Notes under the pieces: generated by a model
What the model was told of the DNA's origin: nothing
Seen by the model: the letters and a program-made list of their open reading frames with translations, nothing else
Database searches by the model: none
Program-made: the position numbers and the translations under genes
In this document: positions 10,546 to 21,467 of the stretch, piece after piece
Numbering within the stretch: position 1 is the first letter of the stretch
Layout: the number at the start of each line of letters is the position of its first letter
Assembly: GCF_000003815.2 (NCBI RefSeq)
Contig: NC_049982.1
Location: 4,673,511-4,735,510 of the forward strand
Length of the DNA stretch: 62,000 bases
Direction: 5' to 3'
From: Branchiostoma floridae
Taxonomy: Eukaryota; Chordata; Leptocardii; Amphioxiformes; Branchiostomatidae

Positions 10546-12016
10546 AATTATTTGTGACAGAGAACTTCAGTGGTGCTACAATGTATGATGACTGCTTTGC
10601 CATTAGACAGAGCACTACACATATAAAATGCAGGACACTATCAAATTTTGCAGATTTACCCCCAGCATAGCTTCTTTCAATCTACCACCCAAGTGGTTCT
10701 ATATGAGCCTTAGGACATTTGATGAAGCTCTTTCTAGTCAAGAAATCAGTTCCATATGCATCTAAGAGCTATGACTTAAGACCTAATGCTCCTAAAAGCA
10801 AGTCTGGAAACATGCTTGTTTTTTTTCGAGTGCGCTCATTACAGACCCAATCTATTGTGTGGACATTCCTTATATACATTGTCACGTATTGGGCTTATTA
10901 ATAATTAAAACCTCCGCGAAGAGCTATGTGAAAAGGGTCACGACGTGTACGACAAGATATTGTACGGTTTAACAACACCACAAGCTGGTACACAACCCAA
11001 GATCAATTATCGTTGAACACACAAACATTCAGAGCAAATTTCCTTTGGGGATTTGATAAGGTTATGATGTAGCATTTACATGTAACTTGCCCTATATAAG
11101 TCGTACCATCCTGTATGTCCTTTGTGTGCACAGCCAACCAGAAAATTCAACCCTAATAAGAGTCCATGCTTTTGTTTTTACGCATAACATTTCATGACAT
11201 ATGTACATGTATGTATACATCATGACCTGGCCCTTAGATGTGGCAGTTTCTTTCAAGTAAATTTTAAGTGCGCAGGCTGTCAGCAACAACTGCTATATTG
11301 AACATGATGTATATGTATAAAGAAATACAAATATATAGCTCAGCAATAACTTGCTATTTTGAACATATAAATAAAACTATAGATATACAAGTACATATGA
11401 TAATCTACTGCAACGATTAACGCTACATATGAAAAATTAAAAAAGGGTAATATTACATGTTATAGTAACTTATACATATACTATTAATGTGAAGGCCACT
11501 TTGCAAAGGAAAGCCTTTGTTTCCATCACATCCATCCTGTATATTTATACACGGGAAGCTGAAACACGATCCAAGAGAAATAAAAATTCCAGACATCCGA
11601 ACAGAAGGAACATGTTTTCACTGTTGTCAGACGATTCAGCCTTTCAAAAACACCTCATTACTAATGCATGACTAGTACTAACACAAACAGCCACGACGGC
11701 AGGGACAGGAACAAGTTTGATTTTCACCACAAGAAGAACCATTTTTGTGTCCATCCTGTCTACAACTTATCAGCCTTCAAAACAACAGCCTTCGTCCACC
11801 GCTGTCTCCGTGCACAGTTATTTCAAACTTCTTAGTTTATTGCCTTAAAGTGGTCTAATGACCTTGCTTTGAACAATCTTATTGAAAAAAATCCTAACAC
11901 CTGCCTGTGCTGGTGTCTTCGCGATTACAAATGTAATGTTAAACTGTAGGATTATAAGACAGATATTACACTAACTAAGACTTTAAGTCAAACAGACACT
12001 TGTACATGTATTATCT
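10546..12016. other. No recognisable gene
   Basis: AT-rich sequence rich in tacatgta-like motifs. No convincing open frame, RNA gene or pairable repeat. Confidence 0.5.
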
Positions 12017-12042
12017 CTCTCTCTCTCTCTATATATATATAT
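12017..12042 (+). repeat. (CT)n(AT)n microsatellite
   Basis: A compound dinucleotide run: tctctctctctctct followed by atatatatatata. Confidence 0.9.
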
Positions 12043-12539
12043 ACACAATGTAATTATCAATAGACTGTGTGCAGGATTGCTACATATATAAACCAGTGAG
12101 TAGAGCATGGATTTTAGAGACATTGGTTTGTGCTTTGGGGCTTTTTGGATCCATGATGAGATGAGTGAACTGCTAGAGTAGTGTCTAACAGTGTTAGAAT
12201 ACAGAACCGTGGGATTATGTCACTACATGAAAATCAAATGTACTACAATATAATGTACGTTATATAGATACATTAATACTGCCACATTTGTCTGACTATA
12301 AGAGGAATATATTATGAACCTGTGACATTCCCAGTCATTGCAACAGGTCCCAAAAAGCTACATGTAAAGCGCCGCTTATGCCAAGTGAACTTGACACGTC
12401 TATTAAGCTGACACAGGAAGACATTAACATTTCATGGTCATGTTTAATAATTCAAGAACAGTGAGTGTAAAGCTTTCCCCTATGAAGATTCACTTCCTGT
12501 AATCCTTTTATAGCTCTTCTCGTGTAATCTCAACCAGAT
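12043..12539. other. No recognisable feature
   Basis: Unique-looking AT-rich sequence. Confidence 0.5.
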
Positions 12540-13625
12540 GTAAGGTCTGGTTTATTTTTCTCTTCGCCAAGAAGAGTATGAGATTGCTTGACTTGGGTCT
12601 GTATGTAGGTCAACAGCATATAACTCGAGAAATTGTGGATGGAACTTTGTGATTTTTGGTAGGTGTGTAGCAGTTGTCGAAAGGAATGCCAAGTTTGAAA
12701 ACGGTTTACCTGGCGTTTTCCTACGGTACTGCAGCGAGCTTGGTATGTTTTTTGCGGTTTGTTTTTGGCAGCATAAGTCAAAATCTAGCTGGGCGATTTT
12801 CACGAAACTTGGTAGGTGTGTAGCGGTTTTGGAGAGGAAGGTCAAGTGCGAAAATGGTTTACCTAGCTCTTACCTATGGTGCTGTAGCGGGATTTGTATG
12901 TAAGTGCGTTTGTCTGTAAGCAAGATAACTCGAGAACCCTTGAATGGATCCTGATTATATTTGTTAGGTGGATTGGGGGTAGGAAAACGAAGGTCAAGTT
13001 CGATAATGGGCACCCTAGTGTCTGCCTAAGGTACTGCAGCAAAACTTTTAATTTTGGCACTTCGTGTTCTGGACATGCTGTGGTCATGATTTTTGAGTAG
13101 TAGATAGCCCTTGAAACAGAGAGTAAGTGCTGTGAGTTTGGACCCCCTAGCGGCTTTTTGGGAACTGCAGGCACCGATTTCCGTTCAAACTTTGGACGAG
13201 GATAACTTGAGAACGTGTAAACAGATCATCAGGATTTTCGGTATGTAGATAGAATGAGTGATGACTTATACAATGTAATACTAATTATGCAAATTTGCAT
13301 AATTAATGAGGAAAGTTCATAAATCCATGCCAACAGCATATAACTCAAGAAGCTGTGTATGGATTTTCATGATATTTAGTATTTAAGTAGCGGCTGCGGA
13401 AAAGAAGGTTGTGTTCGAAAATAGTTGACGTAGCATTTTCCGTTAGGACGGTAGTGGGCCGAGTGTGTGCGTCCTTTTGTTTGTGGAATGCATAACTCGA
13501 GAAGCCTTGAAAAAATCCTGATGATATTTGGTAGGTGGGTAGGGGTCAGGAAAACGAAGATAAATTATGATTGTGGGCCCCCTAGCGGCTTCCTAAGGTA
13601 CTGCAGCAAAACTTATTAACAGAAA
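12540..13625 (+). repeat. Degenerate ~150-bp tandem repeat block (AACTCGAGAA family)
   Basis: Three signature phrases recur in order. The first, aactcgagaa or a variant, is near 12624, 12928, 13205, 13344 and 13493. The second, ttggtaggtg(g)gtag, is near 12657, 12811, 12964 and 13523. The third, ggtactgcagc or a variant, is near 12725, 12876, 13027, 13160 and 13600. Spacing is mostly 139-154 bases. Between them lies a stretch like aaaacgaaggtcaagttcga then cccctagcggcttcctaagg. Units are diverged and some signatures are lost. Fragments occur at 20262 and 49975-50125. The family is not identified. Confidence 0.8.
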
Positions 13626-14439
13626 TAAACTGTGCTCTATATATCTCATTTTGACCTATATCTATGGACACAGCTGTTATACAGATGGTTTGCTGGAGGA
13701 CGCCCTTACACTGGGGACAAAGTCTAAATTGACAAGCATGAAATTCTGATTGACCAGGGATGCTACCAGGTCATCTGTCAGGTCACAGTCTGGTTTTGGT
13801 AATGTTTGTGTGTTTGCATGTGAGGAACACAGTTCATGCAGTCATTTGCTATTTAGTAATACATGAATAAGACCTTAAAGTCTTAAATAAAGGCATGATT
13901 ATTTGGCGAAGAGATGGGTTCGTTGAACTCTAGTTAAGCATATTTCTGCAGCATTTTGGATGTCTTTCTATATGTAGTGGTCCATATATTTTCCCTAAAA
14001 GAGTAGCCAAAGATGGGGAAACCTGGAAGACCATCAATAAATACAGAAAGCTGTAAAAACACAGTAGTCCTTATTGACACAACAAGATTAGGTAAATACA
14101 ATTTTGTAAGGTCCTTTACAAAAACACAAATAAGCAGAAAGAGAAGTAGATACAAATGAATTGACCTGCATGCATGTATATCATTATTAATAAGTCAACA
14201 TGTTGAGATGTATCATTTGCAAGTTAATGATTCTAAGGTCTAAACATTCTTTGTATTTACACAGTAAGGGTTATCTCCCCCTACAATGTGATTGAATTTA
14301 TTCATAGGATGGAACGTATCAAATTCTTTTCAGACGTGTAAAGCCCCCTTCACACGAGAGCAAGAATCAGCTGGAATGCCGTCAGAACGAAAATTCTATT
14401 CTATTCCTGGCAATACCTGGCAATTCGAAGTGTGTTCCA
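13626..14439. other. No recognisable gene
   Basis: AT-rich sequence. The last ~130 bases (aggatggaacgtatcaaatt, 14307) resemble 14650-14680, so they probably belong to the duplicated block that follows. Confidence 0.5.
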
Positions 14440-14879
14440 GACCCTACATCTGATTGGAGCTGCCTTCCCTGGGCAGACAGGGTCCTGATGACTTCCACAT
14501 GTGTGTTTTTCCTAAGTACCTGTGTGCCTCTCTGGGGGAGTCCTGTGCATCCAATTCCTTGTTATTTCAAGAAAAGCCCATCCAGATGACACCATGAAGC
14601 ATGCCTGGCTAAAAGCCTGCCCTACATCTGCTTGAAGCTGACTTCCCTAGGATGGAATGTATCAAATCGTTTTCAGAAAATGGAAACAACAAGTAAAAGA
14701 ATCTCCCGTTAATCACTAAAATTAGAGGCTTGGCAATATGAAAGAAGAAGAAGAAAGACTAAACTAGACCCTACATCTGCTTGAAGCTGCCTTCTCCAGG
14801 CAGACAGGGCCCTGATGACTTCCACATGTGTGTTTTTCCTAAGTACCTGGGAAGTGTGCCTCTCCTGGGGGAGTCCTGG
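14440..14879 (+). repeat. Duplicated block (~105-115 bp, two copies)
   Basis: Copies 14440-14543 and 14765-14879 share accctacatctg, gcagacaggg, cctgatgacttccacatgtg, tttttcctaagtacctg and gggggagtcctg. A third, partial start (ccctacatctgcttgaagct) lies at 14621. Spacing is about 325 bases. Confidence 0.8.
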
Positions 14880-14991
14880 ATCTTACAGGCTGGGCTAATA
14901 TGTTTATGTCAACAGGCTAAAGGGTGATGACAGGGGAGGGTAACACCAGTAGCAACATTTCAACAAGGGGGAGGGACCTTATCTCCTGGCA

Positions 14992-15110
14992 GAATCTCCA
15001 GGCAGATTTTTACTGGTGGTGACTGGTTCACTCCCTTTGGCTGCTATACTCCTTGGGCTGGCTTTGATGCTATCTATTCTTATGCCACAGGTAAATCTGA
15101 CTGGAGATTA
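14992..15110. mobile_element. Small inverted-repeat element, TAATCTCC family
   Basis: The left end gaatctccaggcagatttt and right end aaatctgactggagatta are inverted. The interior ggctggctttgatgctatct matches the right half of the 19314 element. It is about 119 bp, shortened; no clear TSD. Confidence 0.65.
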
Positions 15111-15714
15111 GAGTTGTGAGATACAGAATCTGTTGCATATCTAACACTTTCCTTTCCTGTCTTTGGGTTTGACTCTATTTAAAAACTTGTACTACTAGGA
15201 GAGTGGTAAATGTTTTGTATCCTAAAGGTTGATTTAGTACGTTGGTGATTAAATTCTAGTACCAAATGGAACATTTAAGAACTCCATTTTCTTCTAATGT
15301 TTCCTGTACTGTATGTTGCATACATGTATATGTACAGGTATATAAGGCAATAAGATTTCTTTTGTTGTTTATGTTGTTCTTTTTAAAGAAAAGCTTTTGC
15401 AGTTTCGGAGTGAATCCTGCTTCTCAATTTGTACAAAGTACATATAGATGCTCTGATCCAGAAAATGAAGAAACTTGAGGAGTGTTACATGTACAAATGT
15501 ACAGTACCAGTGTATCTACTGGTTATTATACCTCCATGCATACAAACTGACAAGAATCCACTCTGCATGCAAGTCAAACAACATTCTTGTAATTGTTGAG
15601 CATACATCTCAATCCAAATTGTCACTGGTTCCGACCCGGTTAGCCCGAAAGCCCTGGCCTGGCCAAGGTTGCCTTTGTTGTTTTAAAGAAAGCAATGCAC
15701 TGCCAGGAAGTGGC
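15111..15714. other. No recognisable gene
   Basis: AT-rich, with a short open frame near 15475-15918 that runs into the next transposon and is not credible. Confidence 0.5.
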
Positions 15715-15719
15715 CTAAG

Positions 15720-16105
15720 GCCTAGGAAAAAAAATTTTGTGTTTCCTGTTTCCCTACCTACCCTAAAAAAACCTGCCGACCCTAGACTTTTTTTTGGGTG
15801 GGCAGTGGAGTCACATAGCTTCCAGTTAGAATTTTTATTTAGCCTGCTTCCTATTGAAGTAAAACACTGCTTGTCCCATCTAATGAAGGATAAATGTATC
15901 TATCATGCACAAAATTAAAGTTTGACATTGAAAGACAAGTGTCATCATACATTTCAGTTTACTTTGTTCAACTGTATTGTAAATATGTATCACTAGAATT
16001 TTGGCCAGCCTAAAAAAAATACAAGAAAAAAAAAGATAATCCCTACCTACCGACCCTATTTTTTTCAGGACTGAAACAGGAAACACAACATTTTTTTTCC
16101 TAGGC
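15720..16105. mobile_element. 386-bp inverted-repeat element (GCCTAGGAAAA termini), 5-bp TSD
   Basis: Left terminus gcctaggaaaaaaaatttt, then gtgtttcctgtttc; right terminus gaaacaggaaacacaacatt, then tttttcctaggc. Subterminal ccctacctaccct and ccctacctaccgacccta occur in the same orientation at both ends. The flanks are the direct repeat ctaag (15715-15719 and 16106-16110). It has no coding capacity; the superfamily is unassigned. Confidence 0.85.
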
Positions 16106-16509
16106 CTAAGCTCACATCAGTGAACCATGATGGATGGGTTTGAAAAGCTTGTTCTGTTCCAGACCAGGGGGATGAGCTGTTTGCCAATCAAGTTGCCAAA
16201 CACATGGACAAGATCTCAACACCTAAGTAAAGAAGATTTAAGGAAAAGGTCACGTCTAGGCTTGGACTTAAGAAATGCTACAACGAGTACTGACTTTCTG
16301 GGTGTGCTCTCACAAGAAGTACATTTGGAAACTATTTGTAACTTAAAGGAAGAGGATACAAGTTTGTATGTCACATTTTCTGAGTTATGTGGCCTCCCTC
16401 CCTCTTTTGTGATCTACATGCCAGTTTTTAGTACTACTGGATACAAAGTTGTCCTCATGATGCAGAAAATAAATACACAACTCTTTCCTCCGTGTATATG
16501 ATACATGTA
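16106..16509. other. No recognisable gene
   Basis: A short open frame (16127-16501) has no recognisable motif and overlaps the next MITE edge; I do not call it. Confidence 0.5.
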
Positions 16510-16724
16510 ACGCTAGTTCACCTTTATCAGCGGGGTGACCTTCATCCGTTGTCTTTAAAAACGGCACATTTAGGAGTATTACGTCTGCTGACTGTTGTTT
16601 CAAACTTGCAATATTTTCAAAATGTTCCGATTTGAAACCACCGTCCATTGACTTCATATCCCTAAATATACTTTTTTTACAGACAACGGATATAGGTTAC
16701 CCTCGGAAAAAGGTGAACCAGCGT
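16510..16724. mobile_element. MITE with ACGCTAGTTCACC termini, copy 1, TA TSD
   Basis: The ends acgctagttcacctttatc and aaggtgaaccagcgt are inverted repeats, flanked by TA on both sides. Inner inverted motifs gttgtctttaaaaacg and cagacaacggata also pair. The same family is at 32371-32576. TA flanks suit Tc1/mariner-type mobility. Confidence 0.85.
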
Positions 16725-17291
16725 TACAATCATTATACAAATGTACCACCCATGGCCAATACTGATACAAATCTTCTCCTTTTTGGTTGTCTATTTTAAA
16801 TCACTGGTAAAATTATACCACAAAATAACAGCACACTGGAGGTCAATACCAATTGCCATATCATTGACAGTGGATACAAATCCAAGGTCTATTTGCGGGT
16901 TATCTGTGGCCTTCATATGGCTAATTACAGCAACAGGGGCTAATATTAGCTCACTGTGTTTACATGGAGCACAGCTTGATATGGACATGTTTTTCCTCTA
17001 CAGGAAACTAACACTGTCTGAGGCTAACAGGCAAATAATTAGGTTTAAGAACATGATGACTGCAATGTCCGATTTGGCTTGGTCAGTGTTGTGGCATGTG
17101 TACTGTAGCAATGGACAATTGAACAAACAATGTCAACTATGGATTTAAAACAGCACCATAACATGCAATACACTGTACATATACCAGCCCACATTAGAAT
17201 TCAGATAGTGTTGCTATTTCTGCATTTTGTTACATCTTTTTTCTCTACACTTCTGAATGTACTTCTCATGATGGTTCTATTACTTCTAAGT
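16725..17291. other. Possible conserved non-coding stretch; no gene called
   Basis: The stretch 16810-17120 is repeat-free and of balanced composition. A 135-codon frame here has hydrophobic runs but no family motif. I treat it as non-coding. Confidence 0.4.
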
Positions 17292-17636
17292 AAAACCTTA
17301 CCTTATGCTCTATATGCATGAATGCCTACCTTCATGTACATGTAGGTACAATGTACCAAAAGACATCCCCATAGCAAACACTTCCATCAAATTTCTTTCT
17401 GGAACATCCCAAACCTCACCCTATGCTCTTTATGTTTAGTGCCCACCTAAATTGTACCTATCAAATGGCATCCCCATATTAAACACGTCCATTAACATTT
17501 GATTCCTTTTTGGAACATCATCGGCACAAACCTCACCCTATGCTTAGTGCCAACCTACATTGTACCTATCAAACAGCATCGCCATATTAAACACCTCCAT
17601 TAACATCTGATTCCTTTCCTGAGCATGCCAATCCTC
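17292..17636 (+). repeat. Tandem repeat, three ~117-bp units
   Basis: Units start near 17292, 17410 and 17526 with aaacct(t/c)acc(t/c)tatgct. They share gtacctatcaaa, atccccatattaaacac and ttggaacatc. Confidence 0.85.
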
Positions 17637-18224
17637 CCTTCATCCATGAAAACATGACAAATGTAATGCGTTGCGACACCTCCCCATCAGCTCACCAAAG
17701 CACAAATGGGAAACTTTGACCTGGCCTTTACAGGGGTCACCTTTGCAAGCTGCAGCGACAATGAGACTAAGAAACGTCGTGAGGTGCCTGTCACATTTGC
17801 AAAAGGCCGCTCTTTGTAAGACTTCTGAGGAAGCTCTGTGTGAAACACTGAAAGGAGACAGCATGCTGCATTTCTGAGCTGGGACTGCTTGTTCCATAGA
17901 TTTCTATGCTATAAGTATTTACACACACAAGGTTTATATAGTGTTCTTACCCAGGCTACCGACTGGGAAAGTCTCGCAATTCTCTAATCTTAGCTTCTGT
18001 CACGAAGACACAACATACAAGGAAGGTCCTTGCCATAGATACGTTGAAGCAGAGTACAATAATTCAGTGAACCCAGTAAGGCTATCTCCAGTTTGCGTCA
18101 TTTTTGAAGGTTAGAAGGTTATCTTCAGCTCCAATTTTTTGTCCATCCCAACAAGAAAATTTCCCCCCAGAACAGAGGGACATGCCTAAGTCCTGATGAC
18201 AGCCCTCGAAATCAACAACTGTAA
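17637..18224. other. No recognisable gene
   Basis: Opposing short open frames at 17640-17897 carry no motif. Nothing else was seen. Confidence 0.5.
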
Positions 18225-18956
18225 CATTTATATTACTCCGCGAGTGGTCCCAGATACCCAGCAATCCATCTCACTAGACTTAGACTTAACTTCGGTCAGT
18301 TGAATTTCCACCTGTTCCAACATAAATGTGTAAATAGTCCTATGTGTAAATGTGGCCACCCTAACGAATCAACTATACATTATTTTCTACACTGTCCTCT
18401 ATACAATGATGCAAGACTTGATATGTTGTCATCTTTAACCACTATGTTCATGCAGGGTATCTTACCATTTGACCCAAGACACACCACTGAAAATATTTTA
18501 TGTTCAACCTTACTCAGGGGAAACCCAGTACTATCTACCATTCAGAACTGTCATTTATTTGATGTTGTATTTAAGTTCATCAAACAGACAGATCGTTTTA
18601 GCTGAACCTTATTTGATTATTTCTAAGTTTGTTTATCAGCCATATGTCACTCTGTTGTTTGATCCCTTGTTTATTTTCATGTAGTTATGTCTTGTGTTCA
18701 ATAGACAGGTTGTTTAAGTTGATTTATAACCTTATTTGATTACTTCTAAGTTTGTATGCCAGCTACACGTCACTTTATTTGATTCCTTGTTGTTTTATTT
18801 CATGTCGTTATCATTATCTCTTGCCTTTGTTATTTAGCGTTTTGTAGTCCTGTATGTGTGTCTTTATTTTGTTTATGTACATGAGGAGAAGACCTCGATA
18901 AGCAGGGACTGCTTTCTGTCTCATCCTCTTTAAAGAAATGTGAATAAAAAAAAAAA
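18225..18956 (+). pseudogene. 3' end of a non-LTR retrotransposon (LINE): RT C-terminal remnant, 3' UTR and poly-A
   Basis: An open frame from 18225 to the TGA at 18603 reads through LTRLRLNFGQLNFHLFQHK into MCKCG and then HYFLHCPLYNDAR. This is the Cys/His-bearing tail that follows the reverse transcriptase domain in many CR1/Jockey-like LINEs (CxCG, then H-x3-HC). No ATG fits. The frame closes at a stop just upstream, so the element is 5' truncated. A ~340-base 3' region with an internal duplication (cttatttgattatttctaag, again near 18732) ends in gaataaa plus a run of A at 18945-18956, the usual LINE 3' tail. The clade is not certain. Confidence 0.75.
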
Positions 18957-19305
18957 CATTTATATCATCATTGCGATGTTCATGACAATACTTTTTCCAT
19001 CTACTTACAAATGGTACATGAAACCCACAATGGCAACAATATGGCAACAACATGTTGCAAATGCTTCAACACTGTCACAAATGATACCTTTAAAGCTTTA
19101 AACTGCAGTCTGACCTTAACAGGTAACTGATACACCTGTGGAGTACAAAAGGTTAACTAAAGCTCTTTGTTCCCTGTCACTTTGAAACTTTGATGTAATC
19201 ACCAGTGAGAGCTGGCTTGTATCTGGGTATTACCAAGAGAAGTACAACAAATCCCAGAGTGACATCGACTTCAAACATTCAACTAAAGCCCCCCTAGCTG
19301 ATCGC
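18957..19305. other. No recognisable feature
   Basis: Unique-looking AT-rich sequence between the LINE tail and the next MITE. Confidence 0.5.
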
Positions 19306-19313
19306 CTAACGTC

Positions 19314-19482
19314 TAATCTCCAAGCAGATCCTACGGTAGCATAAGATAGTATCAAAAGCTGACAGAGGAGTGAACCCGGCCTAGGAGTGTGAATGGCTAT
19401 GACTCTCTTTGGCCAACTGTACTCCTTAGCCAGCTTTGATACTACAGTATCTTATGCCACTGGTAAATCTGCCTGGAGATTA
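19314..19482. mobile_element. Intact hairpin MITE, TAATCTCC family, 8-bp TSD
   Basis: This is 169 bp with long inverted arms: taatctccaagcagatcc, gcataagatagtatcaaaag, and their partner cttttgatactacagtatct / ggtaaatctgcctggagatta in variant form. Flanks ctaacgtc (19306-19313) and cttatgtc (19483-19490) match at 6 of 8 bases. It serves as the reference for copies at 4564, 14992 and 53641. Confidence 0.85.
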
Positions 19483-19490
19483 CTTATGTC

Positions 19491-20204
19491 AGCTTTAGGT
19501 TCACTGGTGTTGGCTATCAGGTCTCAAACCAAGTCTTTCTCAGTTTCTGAATCTCCTTCTCATCAAGTCTAGAAGGTAACACCCCTGGTGGTGTTGTACA
19601 AAAGAGAGGAAGGTGTGTTATATAACAGTTGGCTACCCTGACCTTTGCAGCAAGATTAACTTGTCTCTTTGGGGATAAGTAACAGGTTAAGACCATCCCG
19701 AGAAAAATCTATGATCTAGAAACCCATGAGATTGGGAGCTAAGTTCCCATTACTCTGCAGTGGCAGACCCACGCTTAGAGAAAAGGCGAAAAAAGAATAA
19801 TAATTGCAAATCTGAGAATCATTACAGCAAACAGCATTTTGAATTCAGCACTGTTGAATTTTGTGCTACTTGGTAGTATAAGCATGACTCACACTCACAG
19901 CTTTAACGTGTACATTTTGTTGGCTACTCAGTAAATGAGCGTTCAGTTTCTTCTGACATAATGCACAGCCAGTAACTTTGTTTTTCCCAGTTGGAACGTC
20001 AGCAATTTATATTTGCGTCACTACACTAAAGGTGTGCAGGGAGAGGTCTGGCCTTGCGTGCATGAAATTCTTTAGAAGGTTTGCCCTAATAACGTACTGC
20101 AGTTGATCCTGACCTTCTTTGAAACATCAAAGCAGCGTGTTAGAGAATAACTACAAGTAACCTCTGGGCAGCACAGAGGCATTGTTCTTGGTCTATTCAT
20201 CTGC
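19491..20204. other. No recognisable gene
   Basis: Unique-looking sequence; no repeat was paired and no open frame is credible. Confidence 0.5.
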
Positions 20205-20205
20205 C

Positions 20206-20240
<35 letters not shown>
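20205..20240 (+). repeat. (CTGT)n microsatellite
   Basis: About nine ctgt units. It is followed within 25 bases by cataactcgagaaca, a signature of the 12.5-13.6 kb repeat family. Confidence 0.92.
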
Positions 20241-20656
20241 TAGTGTTTCCGGGCTGGTTTACCAGCATAACTCGAGAACATATGGACAGTATGTATTATC
20301 AGTCAGAGAAAATTAAATGCATATTTTGCTGTAAAAGAAAGGAGGACAGCAAATGCTCAAGTCACTATTTCCTCATTCTAGACCAAAACAACAGCTACAG
20401 TTGATGCTTTACAATGAAATGTACAGGAAAGAGTGTGGCGTTTGCTCGTCTATGCCAGGCCCCAATTGCAAAACCTGCAATTAGGTAACTAGGAGGACAT
20501 CCCAGTAGCTTTTAGCCTGCGTCTGAAATGGAATGGAAGTTCCTTCCCACATGTTCACAAAGGGCTATTTGTATAAAACACTGCCTGGTTTATGGTTTTC
20601 ACATTTTTGTCACATTACGACATTCATTTACCTGCTGGATCGAGATCACTTTCCTA

Positions 20657-20852
20657 CCTAAAGTTACATGTGTGCCTGAATGCGGTGTCTTTGTAGAAGT
20701 GCATTATTACTATGCAGGGCTGGAGCTTAAAGCGATCCATCATTAAGACCAAATTTGAGGCTTTATAGCTCCCTGATCACTTCCCTCCAGCCTCCCCTAT
20801 TTTCTACATGTGCTTTACAAAATATTTCCTACCACAGTCTACTAGATAATGT
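20657..20852 (+). repeat. SINE-related 3' unit, copy A
   Basis: It starts cctaaagttacatgtgtgcc and contains tgcattattactatgcaggg, ctccctgatcacttccctcc and caaaatatttcc. It matches copy B (21003-21208) and the 3' half of the SINE at 21236. Confidence 0.8.
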
Positions 20853-20895
20853 ATACTTGGAAGAAGATTAGACATCCAGGTAATAAGATATGCCG

Positions 20896-20976
20896 AAAAG
20901 CAGTTACTCAAGCAACCGGATATGATTGTGTTTCCAAAATCATATCCAGTTGCTTGAGTAACAGTACTGCTTTTTT
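20896..20976. repeat. 81-bp hairpin between SINE-related units
   Basis: agcagttactcaagcaacc plus ggatatgatt pairs with aatcatatcc plus agttgcttgagtaac...actgct, with a loop of about 10 bases. Its terminal A/T runs (aaaagc / gctttttt) suggest a minimal foldback insertion. No TSD was identified. Confidence 0.75.
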
Positions 20977-21002
20977 CCATAATGTACGTATATATACTAT
21001 CC

Positions 21003-21208
21003 ACCTAAAGTAACATGTGTGCCTGAATGTGGTGTCCTTGTAGAGGTGCATTATTACTATGCAGGGCTGGAGCTTGAAGCGATCCATCAGTAAGAATGAA
21101 TATGAGGCTAAAGTAGCTCCCTGATCACTTCCCTCCAGCCTCCCCTATTTTCTCCATGTACATGTGCTTTTCAAAATATTTCCAACCTGAGCCTGCTAGA
21201 TAATGTAT
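21003..21208 (+). repeat. SINE-related 3' unit, copy B
   Basis: The same order of blocks as 20657-20852, starting 346 bases downstream, which suggests a local duplication that included the hairpin region. Confidence 0.8.
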
Positions 21209-21467
21209 GTTCACCATCTATCTAGCGTGCATAGTCCTGTGATTAGCAGCCCTGGCTCTGGAACTAGAAGCCATGAGTTCAATTCGGGCTCTGTCGCTCA
21301 CCCAATATACACGCTACCGGAATGGGTTGCAGTCCTTAGGACAGGACGTTAAGTTGCAGTTCACTGTTCATTGTGCTTGTGGAAAAGAGCTAGGGGAGTT
21401 TCCTGAATGCGGTGTCCTTGTAGAAGTGCATTATTACTATGCAGGGCTGGAGCTTGGAACCATCCAT

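Noticed and set aside
16741-17148. 135-codon frame with hydrophobic runs
   Set aside because: No family motif, no repeats or splice support; hydrophobicity expected from AT-rich sequence.
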